Assembly (NCBI RefSeq): GCF_037176765.1
Contig: NC_090022.1
Span: forward strand, 75,517,209 to 75,581,208
Direction: 5' to 3'
DNA from: Anolis sagrei
Lineage: Eukaryota; Chordata; Lepidosauria; Squamata; Anolidae
DNA: 64,000 nucleotides
The notes below the pieces were generated by a model. That model worked only from the letters and a program-made list of their open reading frames with translations. It was not told where the DNA came from and made no database searches. Positions within the stretch are counted from its first letter, which is position 1, and the number at the start of each line of letters is the position of its first letter. Below are positions 31,815-43,758 of the stretch, in pieces. Both the position numbers and the translations under genes were made by a program.

Positions 31815-32037
31815 GTAAAATATGCCGATGACATCATGTTATTTGCAGAAAATAGCAAAGACTTGGAATGATGGTTGTAGAAAGTCAAGGTAGAAAGTGC
31901 AAAAGCAGGTTTAAAGGTTAATAGTATGAAAAAAAAATAATGACTCTAGATTATTTACATAACTTTAAAACAGACTATTAAGACATAGAAATAGTTCATG
32001 ATTTTTCATACCTTGGATCTGACATAAGGAAACTCTA
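31815..32037 (+). repeat. RTE-BovB LINE fragment
   Basis: It reads YADDIMLFAE, then KVKVESAKAGLKVN and a degenerate KIMT...DFSYLGSDI, matching the BovB reverse-transcriptase segment. It is short, with internal stops. BovB is characteristic of squamates and some mammals. Confidence 0.8.
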
Positions 32038-32059
32038 GTCAAGAAATCTAAAGAAGACT

Positions 32060-32225
32060 AAGGGTTTGTCTATAGTATAGAATGAATGCAGGTCGACACC
32101 ACTTCAACTGGCTTGATACTATGGTATCCTGGGGGTTGCAGTTGATGAGGCACCAGCACATTTTGGCAGAGAAGGCGTAAAGTTCTTGTAATAAAACTAC
32201 AGCTCCCAGAGTGTGGAGCCCCCTT
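32060..32225. mobile_element. MITE family B, partial
   Basis: It begins 'gtttgtctatagtatagaat' and passes through the family B middle (tatcctgggggttgcag, gaggcaccagcac, aaactacagctcccagag). The right half has been replaced by the following SINE. Confidence 0.65.
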
Positions 32226-32431
32226 GTGTCGGCTGAACTGCTGACCGAAAGGTAGGTGGTTTGAATCCAGGGAGTGGGGTGAGCTCCCATCTGTCAGCTC
32301 CAGCTTCCCATGCAGGGACATGAGCGAAGCCTCCCACAGGGTGGTAAAACATCCGGGTGTCCCCTGGGCAACGTCCTTGCACACCAGAAGCAACTTGCAT
32401 TTTCTCAAGTCACTCCTGACACACACAAAAA
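32215..32431 (+). repeat. tRNA-derived SINE (squamate type)
   Basis: A box B-like ggtttgaatcc lies in the tRNA-like head. The body has 'gagctcccatctgtcagc', and the 3' part 'caccagaagcaacttgc' and 'tcaagtcactcctgacac' ends in A-rich sequence. Confidence 0.75.
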
Positions 32432-32604
32432 GCTCCCAGAGTTTTATGACTATTACACTGGTATCAAAGTGCGTTATTTCAAAATTACAAAATACACCCT
32501 AGGACTTAGGAAGATAGCTAGAAAGATACTAAAATGTCAGGATATGTCACAGAGTCCACGTCATGGCATTTCCCATTTCTGAGTATGGTGGTGGAAGCTG
32601 AAGA

Positions 32605-33190
32605 GAATGTGCTAATTTGGTACAAGTATCTACAATTGGGTAAATGGTCAAGTGATATAAGGAAAAAGTATAATGGGGTAGGGAATATACAGAAGAGAAT
32701 ATAATATTAAAAGGTACAATAAGTGATATCTATAAACTGTTATTAATGAACGAACAGGAACAAGATTATTTGAAGGAAGTATGGGAAGTAGACTTGGGGG
32801 GAAAAGTATATAATCATGACTGAGCAAAGATGGAGTATGAGATTACTAAAAATGTATATAAGAATTAAGGAAAATTACTATAAAACGGTATGGAGGTGGT
32901 ATCTAACTCCCATTAGATTAAATCAGATTGATAAAAATACTCGAATCTGTTGGAGAGGTTGTCAGGAAATAGGGATGTACCTTCATATGTGGTGGTCATG
33001 TAAAATTATTTTAAAAAATTGAAATTATATTCAAAGAAATAAGAGCAATAATAAAAATAGAGATCAAGATTACACCAAGATTAGCATTATTACTTATACA
33101 TGACAGTACAATTCCCTCACAAGAGGAGAAATAATTGGTTTCCAACTTGATAACAGCAGCTAAATTGCTAATAGCAAAAAACTGGAAAGA
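32605..33190 (+). repeat. L1 LINE ORF2 C-terminal fragment
   Basis: The reading ENYYKTVWRWYLTPIRLNQI, then ICWRGC and LHMWWSCKII, resembles the L1 ORF2 end (W-Y-LTP-RL, CWRC, H.WW.C). Stops and frame changes show it is dead. It ends in A-rich sequence. Confidence 0.8.
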
Positions 33191-33199
33191 AAAAAATTA

Positions 33200-33728
33200 T
33201 TATTATTATTAAACTTTATTTGTACCCCGTTAGCATCTCCCGAAGGACTCGATGTGGCTTACAAAGGCCAAGGCCTCAATACACAACATAACAATACACC
33301 TAGAGCAAATTAAAACAATTAAAGCAGTATTAAAAACAACAAACAACAAGCAATAAACAATACATCGAAACACGATAAAACTGGGCCGGGCCAGAGTAAA
33401 GGGTACAGGATTAAAAGTGCTGATGTGACAGGTGATATGTAAGGATTATAGGGTAAGTGCAGTGTGCGGCAATCTTAATTCTAATAAAGTGCTTCTGGGA
33501 CTTGTTATTGGAGTTTTCCTATTCTGGGAAGGCACATCGGAACAGCCAGGTCTTCAAGTTCTTTCTGAAGACTGCCAATGTAGGGGCCTGTCTAAGATCT
33601 TTGGGGAGGGTGTTCCAGAGACGGGGGCCACCATGGAAAAGGCCCTGTCTCGTGTCCCCACCAAACGCGCTTGCGAGGCAGGCGGGATCACGAGCAGGGC
33701 CTCTCCAGATGAACGTAGTGAATTTCAA
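33200..33728 (-). repeat. L2-like LINE 3' end
   Basis: The minus-strand frame 33728-33519 reads GGPRLWNTLPKDLRQAPTL and LKTWLFRCAF, the usual C-terminal end of L2/Rex-like LINEs (WNSLP..IR...). It is followed by a 3' UTR with 'gtaagccacatcgagtcc' (about 33235-33260) and a (TAA)n tail near 33200. Confidence 0.75.
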
Positions 33729-34057
33729 ATAGAAGAATGGTGTGGGGAAATTTGGGATATAGCTATTAATGATAAACTAACTTGCAATATTAAAATTAAA
33801 AGGGGAATATGGAAACAAACATTTTTGTAAAATAGGGGGGGGGGATTATTGAGTATATTTTTAATGAGGAAAAGGGGTATAAGCCAGCAATAGAAACATT
33901 TTGGAATTGCGAAATAACATGAGTAGGTTGGTCCTGGTGAGAGGGCAAAAACGAAGGGGAAGGGGAATGATATAATAAGGGGGGGGGGGGGAATGATATA
34001 ATACTAATTTTTAAAAAAATATTAAATATGAAATGCAGTGCCAGAGAAGAACTATGA

Positions 34058-34150
34058 GGATGTTGGGTTGTTGTAGGTTTTTCCGGGCTATATGGCCATG
34101 TTCTGGAGGCAATTTTTCTCCTGACGTTTCGCCTGCATCTATGGCAAGTA
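34058..34150. mobile_element. Palindromic element family E, half copy
   Basis: It carries ttgggttgttgtaggttttt, 'ggccatgttctggaggc' and 'cctgacgtttcgcctgcatc', matching one arm of the family E palindromes elsewhere in the window. Confidence 0.65.
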
Positions 34151-34499
34151 TGAGGATGTTATGGGCGGATGCAAACAAATAAAATGGGTCCTCCAGCAAA
34201 ACAAAGCTTAGCTGAAAAACTATGATGGCTATGCCTAAGACTGTCCTAGTAAAGTAGAAGGCAGCAGGAAAAGAGGAAGGTTGTGTCCCAGGTGAAGAAA
34301 CTCAGCCAAGGAGTCCATGGGACCCAAAAGAGGGCTCCTGAGGGGAGGCCTCCTCCATTGGACGGCCAGCAGCCGAGGTCGACTTGAAGGCAGCTCGACA
34401 CAAGAGGAAAGAGATGCCGTTGCTTTCCTCCCTCGCCCTGACCCCTGCCTCTGCTCTCCGCAAGAGGGCGCCAGAGCAAGGCCTCGCTGAAGGGCAGGC

Positions 34500-34630
34500 C
34501 AGGGCCTTGACCAATGTTCAGAGGGGCGGACTCCATTTCCCAGGCTTCTCCGGGACTGCGAGCTCCGGCCTCTGGGACCGGGGAGGGGCTGAAGCGGCTT
34601 CTCCCTCCGCCTCCCTCGGCGGCTGGGAAA
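34500..34630 (+). promoter_or_regulatory. AMT: AMT promoter region
   Basis: GC-rich DNA directly upstream of the AMT start codon has a CCAAT box at 34511-34515 and an Sp1-like GGGGCGG at 34523-34529. There is no TATA box. This is typical of a housekeeping promoter; the start site is not determinable by eye. Confidence 0.55.
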
Positions 34631-37600
34631 ATGCTGCGCATCGGAGGCGGAGGGGCGGCGCGGGTGAGCGCCTCCCGATGGGGCTCCTCGGCGAAGAGGG
34701 GCTATGCTTCGGGGCAGGTGAGCGGGGCCCTCGGGTTTCCCCTCCGGGAGGGTTGGAAAGAGTCTCCTTCAGTCGGTAAAGAAGCCCAGGAAGAAGCGCA
34801 CCTTCTTCCCCACGGAGCGAAGACATCCAGGGCTGGCTTTTGCCTCTGGAGCAGGCAGGAGCAAACTTCGGCCCTCCGGGCGTTTTGGACTTCAACTCCC
34901 ACAATTCCTAACAGCCGGTAGGCTGTTAGGAATTGTGGGAGTTGAAGTCCAAAACGCCCGGAGGGCCGAAGTTTGCCCATGCCTAGACTATAGGGAGAGC
35001 CAACCAACCCTCGACAGGCAACCATGAGATGCCAACACAGTTAAATATCAATGATTGAAACATCAATTTAAAAAAATTGCCAGTTCAGAATCATAGTCCA
35101 TTACCAGTCTCATTCTAGTTGTTGTATCTACTGCTCGAATGCTTGGTGCCACAATCATGTTTTAAGTTTTTTCCCCTAAAGGACAGGAGGGAGGGGAGCT
35201 GACCTGATTTCATTGGGGAGTTCCACAGCTGAGGGGCCAACACTGAGAAGGCCCTGTCTCTCATCCCCACCAGTTGCACTTGCAATGGGGGTGGGACCGA
35301 GAGCAGGGCCTCCCCAGACGATCTTAATCTCCTTGATAGAAGGAGATACGTTTGGACAGGTAAACTGGGCCAGAACCATTTAGGGCAGTGGTTCTCAACC
35401 TGGGGTCCCCAGATGTTTTTGGCCTACAACTCCCAGAAATCCTAACAGCTGGTAAACTGGCTGGGATTTCTGGGAGTTGTAGGCCAAAAACATCTGGGGA
35501 CCCCAGGTTGAGAACCACTGGTTTAGGGCTTTATAGGCTAAATCCAGCTCTTTGAATTGTGTTTACGTAGTAGAGGACTTTTATGCTCTCTGCACCTCAC
35601 ATTGGTGAGTAATCTGGCTGCCACCCGTTGGACTAGTTGAAGTTTCCTAACAGTCTTCAAAGGCAACCCCACATAGAGCGTGTTGCAGTAATCTATCTGA
35701 TATGTAACAAGAGCGTGGACCACCATGGGCAAGTCTGGCTTCCCAAGGTATGGGCACAACTGGCACACAAGTTTTAATTGTGCAAAGCTCCCCTGGTCAC
35801 CGCCGAGTCCTGAGGTTCCAGGCTCAACGATTAATCTAGGATCATTCCCTGATAATCTTTATACTACAAATGCAAGCTGTAAATTAAAGAACCAATGTGG
35901 ACGTCCTCTTAGTTCAGGCTTTCTCTGAACTCTCAGCAGATAGAAAAGAGCACAAGTGAGTAGGAAAGGGACAGCGGAAGTTTGCTAACCCGCAGGGGGT
36001 ACAAAGAGCAAGCACATTTACTTTCCCCTTGACATTGGACCTGTGATAAAAGCACTAAGTAAACACAACTAATGACAAAGGTTATAGGCTTCTTAGAGAC
36101 AGCCATCATCCCTTGTTCATATAGTAGGTGGAATCCAACTTTAAATGAAGCCTGAATTGGGGGATGTATGTACTCTCTATGTGACTCTGGAGGAGACTGC
36201 TGATGGAACCGGTCAACCATGAACAACTTGTGTTTTTCTGATGTTTTTTTATGTTGACCTCCCCCCATCACTCAAAACTGGTGTCACTGGCTAGGACTGA
36301 TGGTAAGTCTAAGCAAACAACATCTTGATGGCCACAAGTTGTCCACCCTTGGTCTACTTAATGAGTAGACTTCAAGAGTTCTTAGAGTTCATCAACCTCT
36401 AACTTTGGAAGAGACCTCGTAGGCCATCCAGTCCAACCCCCTGCCAAGAAGCAGGAAAATTGCATACAAAGCACCCCCAACAGATGGCCATCCAGCCTCT
36501 GCTTAAAAGCCTCCAAAGAAGGAGCTTCCATCACACTCTGGGGCAGAGAGTTCCACTGCTGAACAGCTCTCACAGGAAGTTCTTCCTCATGTTCAGGTGG
36601 AATCTCCTTTCCTGTAGTTTGAAGCCATTGTTGCATGTCCTAGTCTCCAGGGCAGCAGAAAACAAGCCTGCTCCCTCCTCGCTATGACATATTTATACAT
36701 GGCCCTCATCATGTTTCCTCTTAGCCTTCCCTTCTGCAGGCTAAACATGTCAAGCTCTTTAAGTCACTCCTCATAGGGCTTGTTCTCCAGACTCCTTAGA
36801 ACATAATAGATGTTTTGGGAAATACTTCTCCCTTTTGAATGGATGAAGATGGAGCATAGCTATTGTTGACATTTTGAGGGCCTTTTTTTGTTCTCAAAAC
36901 TGATTTCCTGATGTGGGTTGCTTGCTGTTAATGGTAATTCAGAGCACTCCTTGCCTTCCTCTGCAGGACAGCCTGAAGTGGACACCTCTCTATGACTTCC
37001 ACCGGCACCATGGTGGAAAGATGGTGGGTTTCGCAGGCTGGAGCCTCCCTGTACAGTACACTCACAGCCACCTGGAGTCCCATCTTCACACACGAAAGCA
37101 GTGCTCACTCTTTGATGTGTCTCACATGCTGCAGGTAACATTGAAGAGAGGAAGCTGAAGTTCAGAGGTGACCAAACCTCACTATTTTTGCCTCATTCTT
37201 TCCATAAATCACATATTCTGCGTAACTCTTTGGTCTGACCCAACATGGCTGAATGTTGCTCTCGCATTACTGTTGTTTTGATATATTAGTTTGGATGTTT
37301 TAAGTTTAAGTTCTATGTTAGTTATCATTTAAAATTGATTTTGTTTTATTTAAATTATAGTTGTTATTCTTAAGTTGCTCTTTATGTAGGGTTCTTGGGT
37401 TTTTATACTTGTATTTACTGTTACTGAGGCACTGAATGCTTGCCTTTTTGTTGGAAGCTACCATGAGTACCCCGGGGAGATAGAGCAAAATATAAATATT
37501 ATTATTAGTAGTATTATTATTATTATTTCAGGCACTTGTGACATTGTCTTTGCTTGGCATCTACTTTCTAGGAAGGTTCAGCATTCCTCTCCCTACTGAT

Positions 37601-40600
37601 GTCACACAATAAATTTTGAGTTGCTCTCAATGTTTTTCAGGGGGCTCCTATATCTGGGTGTATAGCCTAAGCTGAGTCTTTTCGCATTTTGTCTTATTAT
37701 GAGCAATTCAGCTGATAATTGGTCACATATAATCTAATTGTAGTATACTATTCATTTATTTGGCAGTCCAGGTGTAGATATTGTTCCTAAATGGTGGTTC
37801 TTGGTTTTTTTTACATGTCAAACACTTGATCTACAGCAATTCTCTCTTTTACAGACAAAAGTTTTTGGCAAAGACCGGGTCAAGTTCCTAGAAAGCCTCG
37901 TGGTGGGAGACATTGCAGAACTGAAGCCTAATCAGGTATGTTATAGCCTAGTGTGTAGTGCGAAGAGGCAGTGTACTGGAAGGCATGCAGAGATTGGGGT
38001 GCACAATTTAATAATCTTTGACAAACCGCAATACCTTACCCAATGTTACCTACAGAATAGTTTTGGGAAACAGATTAGATAAACATACATAGTAAACTGT
38101 TGGGGATTCTGAGCTGCAAGGCTCCAAATAACCCTCAGTTGGGGTGATTCCACCATAAATATAGCAGAGTACTAAAAGTAAACTTCATAACCAGCAGAAA
38201 TTACTTGTGGTGAGCCAGGATAAGCTTCCATTCAACAGGATGGCACAGGATTGCAGAGGCAGAACTTTAGATTCAAAATATTTATTGAAGAAAACAAATA
38301 CATTCTAGGCAGAAAAGGTCTTGGAGTTAATTAGCTTATTAAATCTCATATTCTAAGAAAGGTGAAAGGATAAAAAGTAAAAAAATATATATCCATGCAA
38401 CTACATTTTGCCTAGAGAGGGGCAAACTGCGTCTTCACTGGAAGCAAGGAAGTAAAAAAGCAGAAAAAACAATGGAGGCTGACTGCATGGCCAAGCCCAG
38501 GGCAATCAAAATACCTTTAAAAAGGAAGTGGCCTCACAGAGATTACATTGCTACATCTTCAAAGGGGGAGGAGATAGTGGCAAGGAGGAAGAGTCAAAAC
38601 AAAGCCCCTTCTGGGATAAGCATGCATAGGAATGTGGGGGGAGGAATCCCTCACTCTAATGCTATCTCTAGTCTGGCTACTCATTGAGAACTGAAGACTT
38701 GATGACACAAGAGACTTGTGCAGTCCAGGGATTAAACCCAACATAAACATACCTTAGAGACAGCAGAACAATTTGTGAAAGGAGAGGGTTTGATATAATT
38801 CTGAAAAAAATGCTATTGAAGTGTTCCTTGAACATATTTATTTAAATATGTAAATGTAATATCTAGCCGAGCACTAGTAATGTAATATTCCTCAATAATG
38901 GGTGAGAGGAGAGCTTTGTTTTCAGGTGATAGATGATTAAAAATGAAAGACACAAACATGAAACAGGAGAAGCTTGGCTGAGCCAACACCAGTGCAGTTA
39001 TGGCCAAGATCTTGATATCTTATTTAATTACAAGCCAGCAGAGTATGCCCTAAAAGTGTGATCCAACTGTTAAGGGACCTAATGCAATCTTAGGCCCTAC
39101 AAATAGAAACATTGTGTGCAAGTAACAGGAATTAAAAAATCTCACTGTTCTGCCCTGGTCAGGTCAGATCTGGAGTACTGCATGTTTCTAGGTACTACCA
39201 GAACATGACCAGAAGAAAGTGACACAATACTTAAAGAGTCTAGAAATAAAACCTGTTGACACAGTCTAACTACTATTGTTTGTAACAGAGTCAGACTGAA
39301 CATAATCTTCTTTCAGGGCACTCTCTCTCTGTTCACCAATGAAAAAGGAGGCATCATAGATGACTTGATTGTGACCAGTACGTCAGAGGATCACCTCTAT
39401 GTGGTCTCTAATGCAGGATGCATGGAGAAGGATTTTGCTCTCATGCAGGTACATGTTCCCCATCCCAAAAGGGGATAATAGCAAGAGCAGATGAGAAGTA
39501 TGCCATTCCAGGGTGGAGTTGAGTGTATCCCTTTTCCATCCATAGTTGGGCCCCGTTACACCAGTGGTGGGCAAATGGTAGACAGTGTTACTGGATTGCA
39601 ACTCTTATCAGCCCAAAACAGCATTCCCACTGACAAGAGGTGAAGGAACTGTTGTCAAAGAGCATCTGTAGCAACACATAATACCCATCCTTGCTATTGA
39701 GGGAAATGCTTAGGTGACACCAGTTGCCCCTCCAATGTATCAAGACCTAGCTGTTATTATAATGTCTGTTCCCTCTCGCAGAACAAAGCAAAGGAAATGA
39801 AAGCATCTGGCCGTGATGTTGAATTGGAGGTTTCAGAGAATGGTCTGCTTGCTCTCCAAGGTAAATATACTTTCTGCAGTGGTTGCTCCACCATTGTTGC
39901 AGGGACTATGAGGAGCATAATGTGCTGATACCAAGATCAGGCATTTGGTTTGTGAGAAGATGCACTCATGTATCAATGGCTCTGATGGAATTGTATCTCT
40001 CGGTCTAAGTCACAACTTCTTTGATTATCTTTTGGGGATAGGTTCACATTGCTTTCCATCACCCTGTTTTGTTTGCCACAGCCAACAGATTAAATTGTTG
40101 TGTTTGTTTTGATCAGTAAGGTCAGACCATTGACTGATATAACACCAACTAGTTGCAATCTTTAGAGCGGCAGTGTTCACTTTACATTGTGCTGTCAGCA
40201 CATAAAAGAGCCCTCCTGGATCATAGCATCAGTATAATCCAGTACCCTTTTTGATTAATAGATGACGCACATGTTAAGAGTTATAGAAAGCAGGGCATAA
40301 TGGCAGTGTTTCCTTCTTGTTTCTCTTTGCATTAATATTCAGAAGAGGCATTTAGCTAGTGTGATTTATATATATTGAAAAATTTCCGTTAGTAGTGCTT
40401 GATTTTAAATGGCCTTTTGGGAGACTTTCCCTCCAAATTGTATTCTATTTCTACCAGTTCTAAGGGATTGTCCTCTTCAAAACAAACAAATTAACAAAAC
40501 AAAATGTTGGATAATGGTATCAAGCAATGCAGCTAGTAATGCAATGAATTGTTATTTCATTGTTACAGTACGAAATGGCAGCAAGTTATTTCTCAAAGAT

Positions 40601-43600
40601 TGCAGCTAAGAAAGGGAAAAATTACTGCTAAAAAGTAACTTTGATCCAGCTATATCCTTCATCTGAAGTGCCCGATTCTTGCCTATTTAACAAGACATTT
40701 CTGAAATGCCTTGAGAGAGGATGGAGGACTAAGACCCATTCAAAGTATGGGTTAGTCTTTCAGCTGTGATTCTGGTTACCCCCTTTCTTTTTACTCTTCC
40801 ACTAGGTCCTGCCATGTCCCAAGTGCTCCAGGCTGGGGTGAATGACAGTCTGGCTAAGCTGCCCTTCATGAGCAGTGCAACAATGGCCGTGTTTGGTGTG
40901 CAAGGCTGCCGGGTGACACGTTGTGGCTACACAGGAGAGGATGGTGTAGAGGTACCATGCAGGCAGCTCGTAATTCAGTTTGCCAGAAAGATAAAAAGGA
41001 AGCACTGGTGGGCAGTGGCAGCACTGAGAGGTGGGAGAGTTGCTGTCCATCACTGAGGTTGTGGGAGAGTTGCTTACCATGATGGGCTCCCAGAGAAGGG
41101 CAAATACATTATTTCAGGCTGGGAGGATAGTGAGTTGATGCAGAAGGGCTCATTGAATTAGGATGATTTGAGTGGGGAGCCCAGAGAAAGCACTGAATTG
41201 ACTTCAAAAGTGGGTTGGGCAAGGCAAGCACAATTTTTAATGCTGACAGAAAAGAGGACAACAATCCAACTGATGAAATTCCAATGCTATATCATGCCCA
41301 GATCTCTGTCCCTGCAAGCAGAGTGGTGGAGCTGGCTGAACTGCTCCTCAGAGACCCTACAGTGTGGTTGGCTGGACTTGCTACCCGGGATAGTTTGCGC
41401 TTGGAGGCAGGGCTGTGTCTTTATGGGAATGACATTGACGAGAGCACAACTCCTGTGGAGGCCAGTCTGGTTTGGACCCTTGGTAGGTACTGGTTCTGTG
41501 TCTCAAAACCCACACCCTTCCTAGCAAGTGGCAGATTATACTGGACTGGACCAGGGAGGGCACTTACACAAGGTTACTTTTCCTATTTTGCCTCCTGTGC
41601 CCCATTCCATCACAATGTGCATCACGATGGGAGCCCTTCCCTCCAGCACCAACTGCTGCTCTGGGCCAGTGAAGAGAGAGGGCGCCAGGAAGACAGTTCC
41701 ACCTTGTCTCCTATGTTATGCTAATAATATAATATAATATAATATAATATAATATAATATAATATAATATAATATAATAGTATATACATATATTTATATT
41801 ATAATGTAATACAATATAATACTAATAAAATATTATAATTATATATTTTATACTACATGTAATATTACTAATAATATTACAATATAATGATATAGTACAA
41901 TATAGTAATATATAATACTGATATTGTGCTATGCTAATAATATAATATATTGCATCTATCTATCTTATCTTGTAAGCCGCTCTGAGTCCCCTTTGGGGTG
42001 AGAAGTGCAGCATATAAATGTCGTAAATAAATAAATAAAGTTTCAGATTGGGGGCAGGGAGCAAAAACCCACTCCTACACAGAGTCCCACTCATTGTTCT
42101 CTGTGTGCTATCATCAAAGTATCTACAATATTATGGAGGCTATAGTAGTGTTATGCCTGGGGACCAGAGATTGCCTGACGTGCAGTCCCATCAAGCATAT
42201 GAAGGGTCCCATAGAGCACTGTAGGAAGCAGATTCCTGTTGTCTTCATACAAACATACATTTTTTTTACTGCTTCCCAGGGAAACGGCGTCGTGTAGCCA
42301 TGGATTTCCCTGGTGCCTCAATCATTTTGGCCCAAATCAAAGAGAAGCCGAAGAGGAAACGTGTGGGGCTGACTTCCACAGGGCCTCCCATTAGGCAGCA
42401 TATGCCCATTCTTGGCCCAGAGGACAAGGCTATTGGTAAGTGTGTCTGTGGGTCTACAACCCCTTCCCATCACTGTCTGTAGGAATGTGGCTGTGGGACT
42501 GAAAGTGTAGGAAGGTGACATCTTAGCACTCCCAATCCTAATGCTATTCCTGGCTTCATAGAAAAGGGATGGTGTTCTATAATTCTGCAGGCAGGGCATC
42601 TGTCACCATTGGTTTGTCATCCAATGTGCCTGTTCAGATTAACATTTCTTACAGAGTCAGTCTTCCTGAACCTTGGCTCCTTTAGATGTGCTAGAGTACA
42701 ACTTCCACAATCTCCTGGCCACAACAGAAGCACCTGACATCAGGCAGACTCCTCCCCACCCAGACAATACAGTCCATGAATGAATAGGAATGCTCCATAA
42801 CAAAACTTGTGCCTATAGCACCCACAAACATGCATTTAGGCCACCCTTTCTCAATTTGGTGCTGCTCAGATTGGTGGAAACTCCACTAAATCTGTGGCCT
42901 GAAACACAAAGTTAATCCAGAATAGAGTTTAGCTGACTTAATCAACCAATGAATGGTTCACTGAGTCTAAGCTGGAGATTTAGGCCAGTGTTCACAACAG
43001 TGGTTGAAATTGTATGATCCTCCAGATGTTGCTGGACTGGCTAAGCTTTGCTGCCTGGGATTTGCAGCCCAACAAGCCACATGATTCCCCATACCAGTGA
43101 TGGTGAACCTTTTAGAGACGAAGTGCCAAAACTGTGTGTGTATTGGGGGGGGTGGGTGGGGATGGGGATGATACACTGGACATGGAGAAGCAGGGGAGGG
43201 GGGAGTGAGTAAGGGGGCGAGTAAGCAGGGGAGGTGGAGAGAGGGCACAGTGTGTCTTCCAGCACTCGTGCCATAGGTTTGCCACTACTGTCCTATTCTA
43301 TGAAGACTGTAAAAGTAGTATATTCCACTAGTGGAACCAAGTTGAAGAATCCTGCAGAAATTATTTATGTTTGGCATACTGCATTTCATAGTTTGTTCAG
43401 ATTCTCTTTTCCTTGGTCAGTAAAGGAACATCTTTGCCCATTTGTCTTAGGAAATGTTAGGGCCACTGGTGGTGGCAAGATGCCCATCTCCAGCACTGTG
43501 TCCCTTTGTTTACAACAAATGGGGGGAATGTGTATGTTCCTTATTGACCAGTACTCTTGCCTGTTCCTCCTTGCCCTAGGAGAGATTACCAGCGGCTGCC

Positions 43601-43758
43601 CCTCCCCTTGCCTGCAGAAGAATGTTGCCATGGGCTATGTGGAGAGTCAATACAGCAAAGTAGGTACAAACCTCACAGTAGAAGTGAGGAAGAAGAACTG
43701 CCCAGCTCTAGTCACCAAGATGCCCTTTGTTCCCACCCATTACTACTCCGGAAAATGA
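34631..43758 (+). CDS. AMT: AMT, mitochondrial aminomethyltransferase (glycine cleavage T-protein), complete
   Basis: AMT moves the aminomethyl carbon from the lipoylated H-protein to tetrahydrofolate, releasing ammonia, in the mitochondrial glycine cleavage system. Coding exons are 34631-34717, 36967-37134, 37855-37935, 39317-39448, 39782-39860, 40806-40951, 41302-41482, 42280-42435 and 43580-43758. Phases agree throughout, giving 402 aa (human 403). Residues 1-29 are Arg/Ser/Ala-rich with no acidic residue ([20 protein letters not shown]), as in a mitochondrial presequence. GcvT family blocks follow in order: [102 protein letters not shown] and [10 protein letters not shown]. The frame is uninterrupted. 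A variant ATTAAA polyadenylation hexamer lies at 44193-44198. Confidence 0.98.
34852..34985. mobile_element. Palindromic hAT-like MITE, family C
   Basis: It reads caggcaggagcaaacttcgg at the left and 'cgaagtttgcccatgcct' at the right, with near-perfect inverted halves around 'aacagccggtaggctgtt'. No clear 8-bp duplication was found for this copy. Confidence 0.75.
35176..35840 (-). repeat. L2-like LINE fragment split by a hAT MITE
   Basis: The minus strand reads [20 protein letters not shown] and VAARLL from about 35700, and after the MITE continues as PNEIRSAP, the family C-terminus. The same family appears on the plus strand at the right window edge. Confidence 0.75.
35386..35520. mobile_element. 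hAT MITE, family A, nested in LINE
   Basis: A 135-bp near-perfect palindrome with ends CAGTGGTTCTCAACC. Flanks are ATTTAGGG and GTTTAGGG (7 of 8 identical). It interrupts the L2-like LINE, so it is younger than that insertion. Confidence 0.88.
36388..36800 (-). repeat. CR1 LINE 3' fragment
   Basis: The minus strand reads [20 protein letters not shown] and then LDGHLLGVL, the CR1 ORF2 end, plus the 'ggttggactggatggcc' type 3' UTR near 36420-36450. It ends about 165 bases before AMT exon 2. Confidence 0.85.
37385..37530 (+). repeat. LINE 3' tail with (ATT)n
   Basis: 'tttttatacttgtatttac', 'gcactgaatgcttgcc' and 'ggggagatagagcaaaatat' precede an (ATT)n tract. A close relative lies at 54235-54362. 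It is in AMT intron 2. Confidence 0.7.
37936..39316 (+). other. AMT: AMT intron 3
   Basis: 1.4 kb with no repeat that I can name with confidence and no exon. Short open frames on both strands have no family resemblance. Confidence 0.6.
39861..40805 (+). other. AMT: AMT intron 5
   Basis: 0.9 kb, AT-rich. No recognisable element or exon is seen. Confidence 0.6.
41722..42048 (+). repeat. AT-rich microsatellite followed by LINE 3' tail
   Basis: About 220 bases of (AATAT)n-like repeats with decaying periodicity (41722-41945), then a LINE tail (gtaagccgctctgagtcccc, then 'tataaatgtcgtaaataaa') at 41957-42048. It lies in AMT intron 7. Confidence 0.8.
42436..43579 (+). other. AMT: AMT intron 8
   Basis: 1.1 kb holding the hAT-like MITE at 43095-43290. 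The rest shows G/T-rich low complexity and no exon. Confidence 0.65.
43095..43290. mobile_element. hAT-like MITE (CAGTGATGG ends)
   Basis: The left end CAGTGATGGTGAACC is matched by an inverted right end (GGTTTGCCACTACTG). The interior has 'gtgccaaaactgtgtg' and G-rich runs. Flanking 8-mers are only weakly similar. Confidence 0.55.

Larger units (their letters stand above)
29653..34630. other. NICN1 3' UTR, repeat-rich intergenic DNA and AMT promoter
   Basis: No gene is seen. From left to right it holds a Sauria SINE remnant (about 31418-31630), half of a palindromic MITE (31735-31815), BovB, part of a family B MITE, a tRNA-SINE, L1 and L2-like pieces, G-runs (33834-33844, 33980-33991) and half of a family E element. 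CpG content rises from about 34350 into the AMT promoter. Confidence 0.7.
34718..36966 (+). other. AMT: AMT intron 1
   Basis: A 2.2-kb intron holding a family C MITE, a minus-strand L2-like LINE split by a hAT MITE, and a CR1 piece, each listed separately. No other exon is seen. Confidence 0.8.

Noticed and set aside
34246-34921. Several overlapping open frames of 128-135 codons around AMT exon 1
   Set aside because: These are GC-rich shadow frames on both strands. Only the 29-codon exon 1 reading continues in phase with AMT exon 2.
41215-41724. Extended 169-codon AMT frame through exon 7
   Set aside because: It reads past a proper donor at 41483. Homology stops there and resumes in exon 8 at 42280.
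43234-43758. 174-codon frame as a larger last AMT exon
   Set aside because: Only the part after the acceptor at 43579 is homologous to AMT; the upstream part is intron including a MITE.
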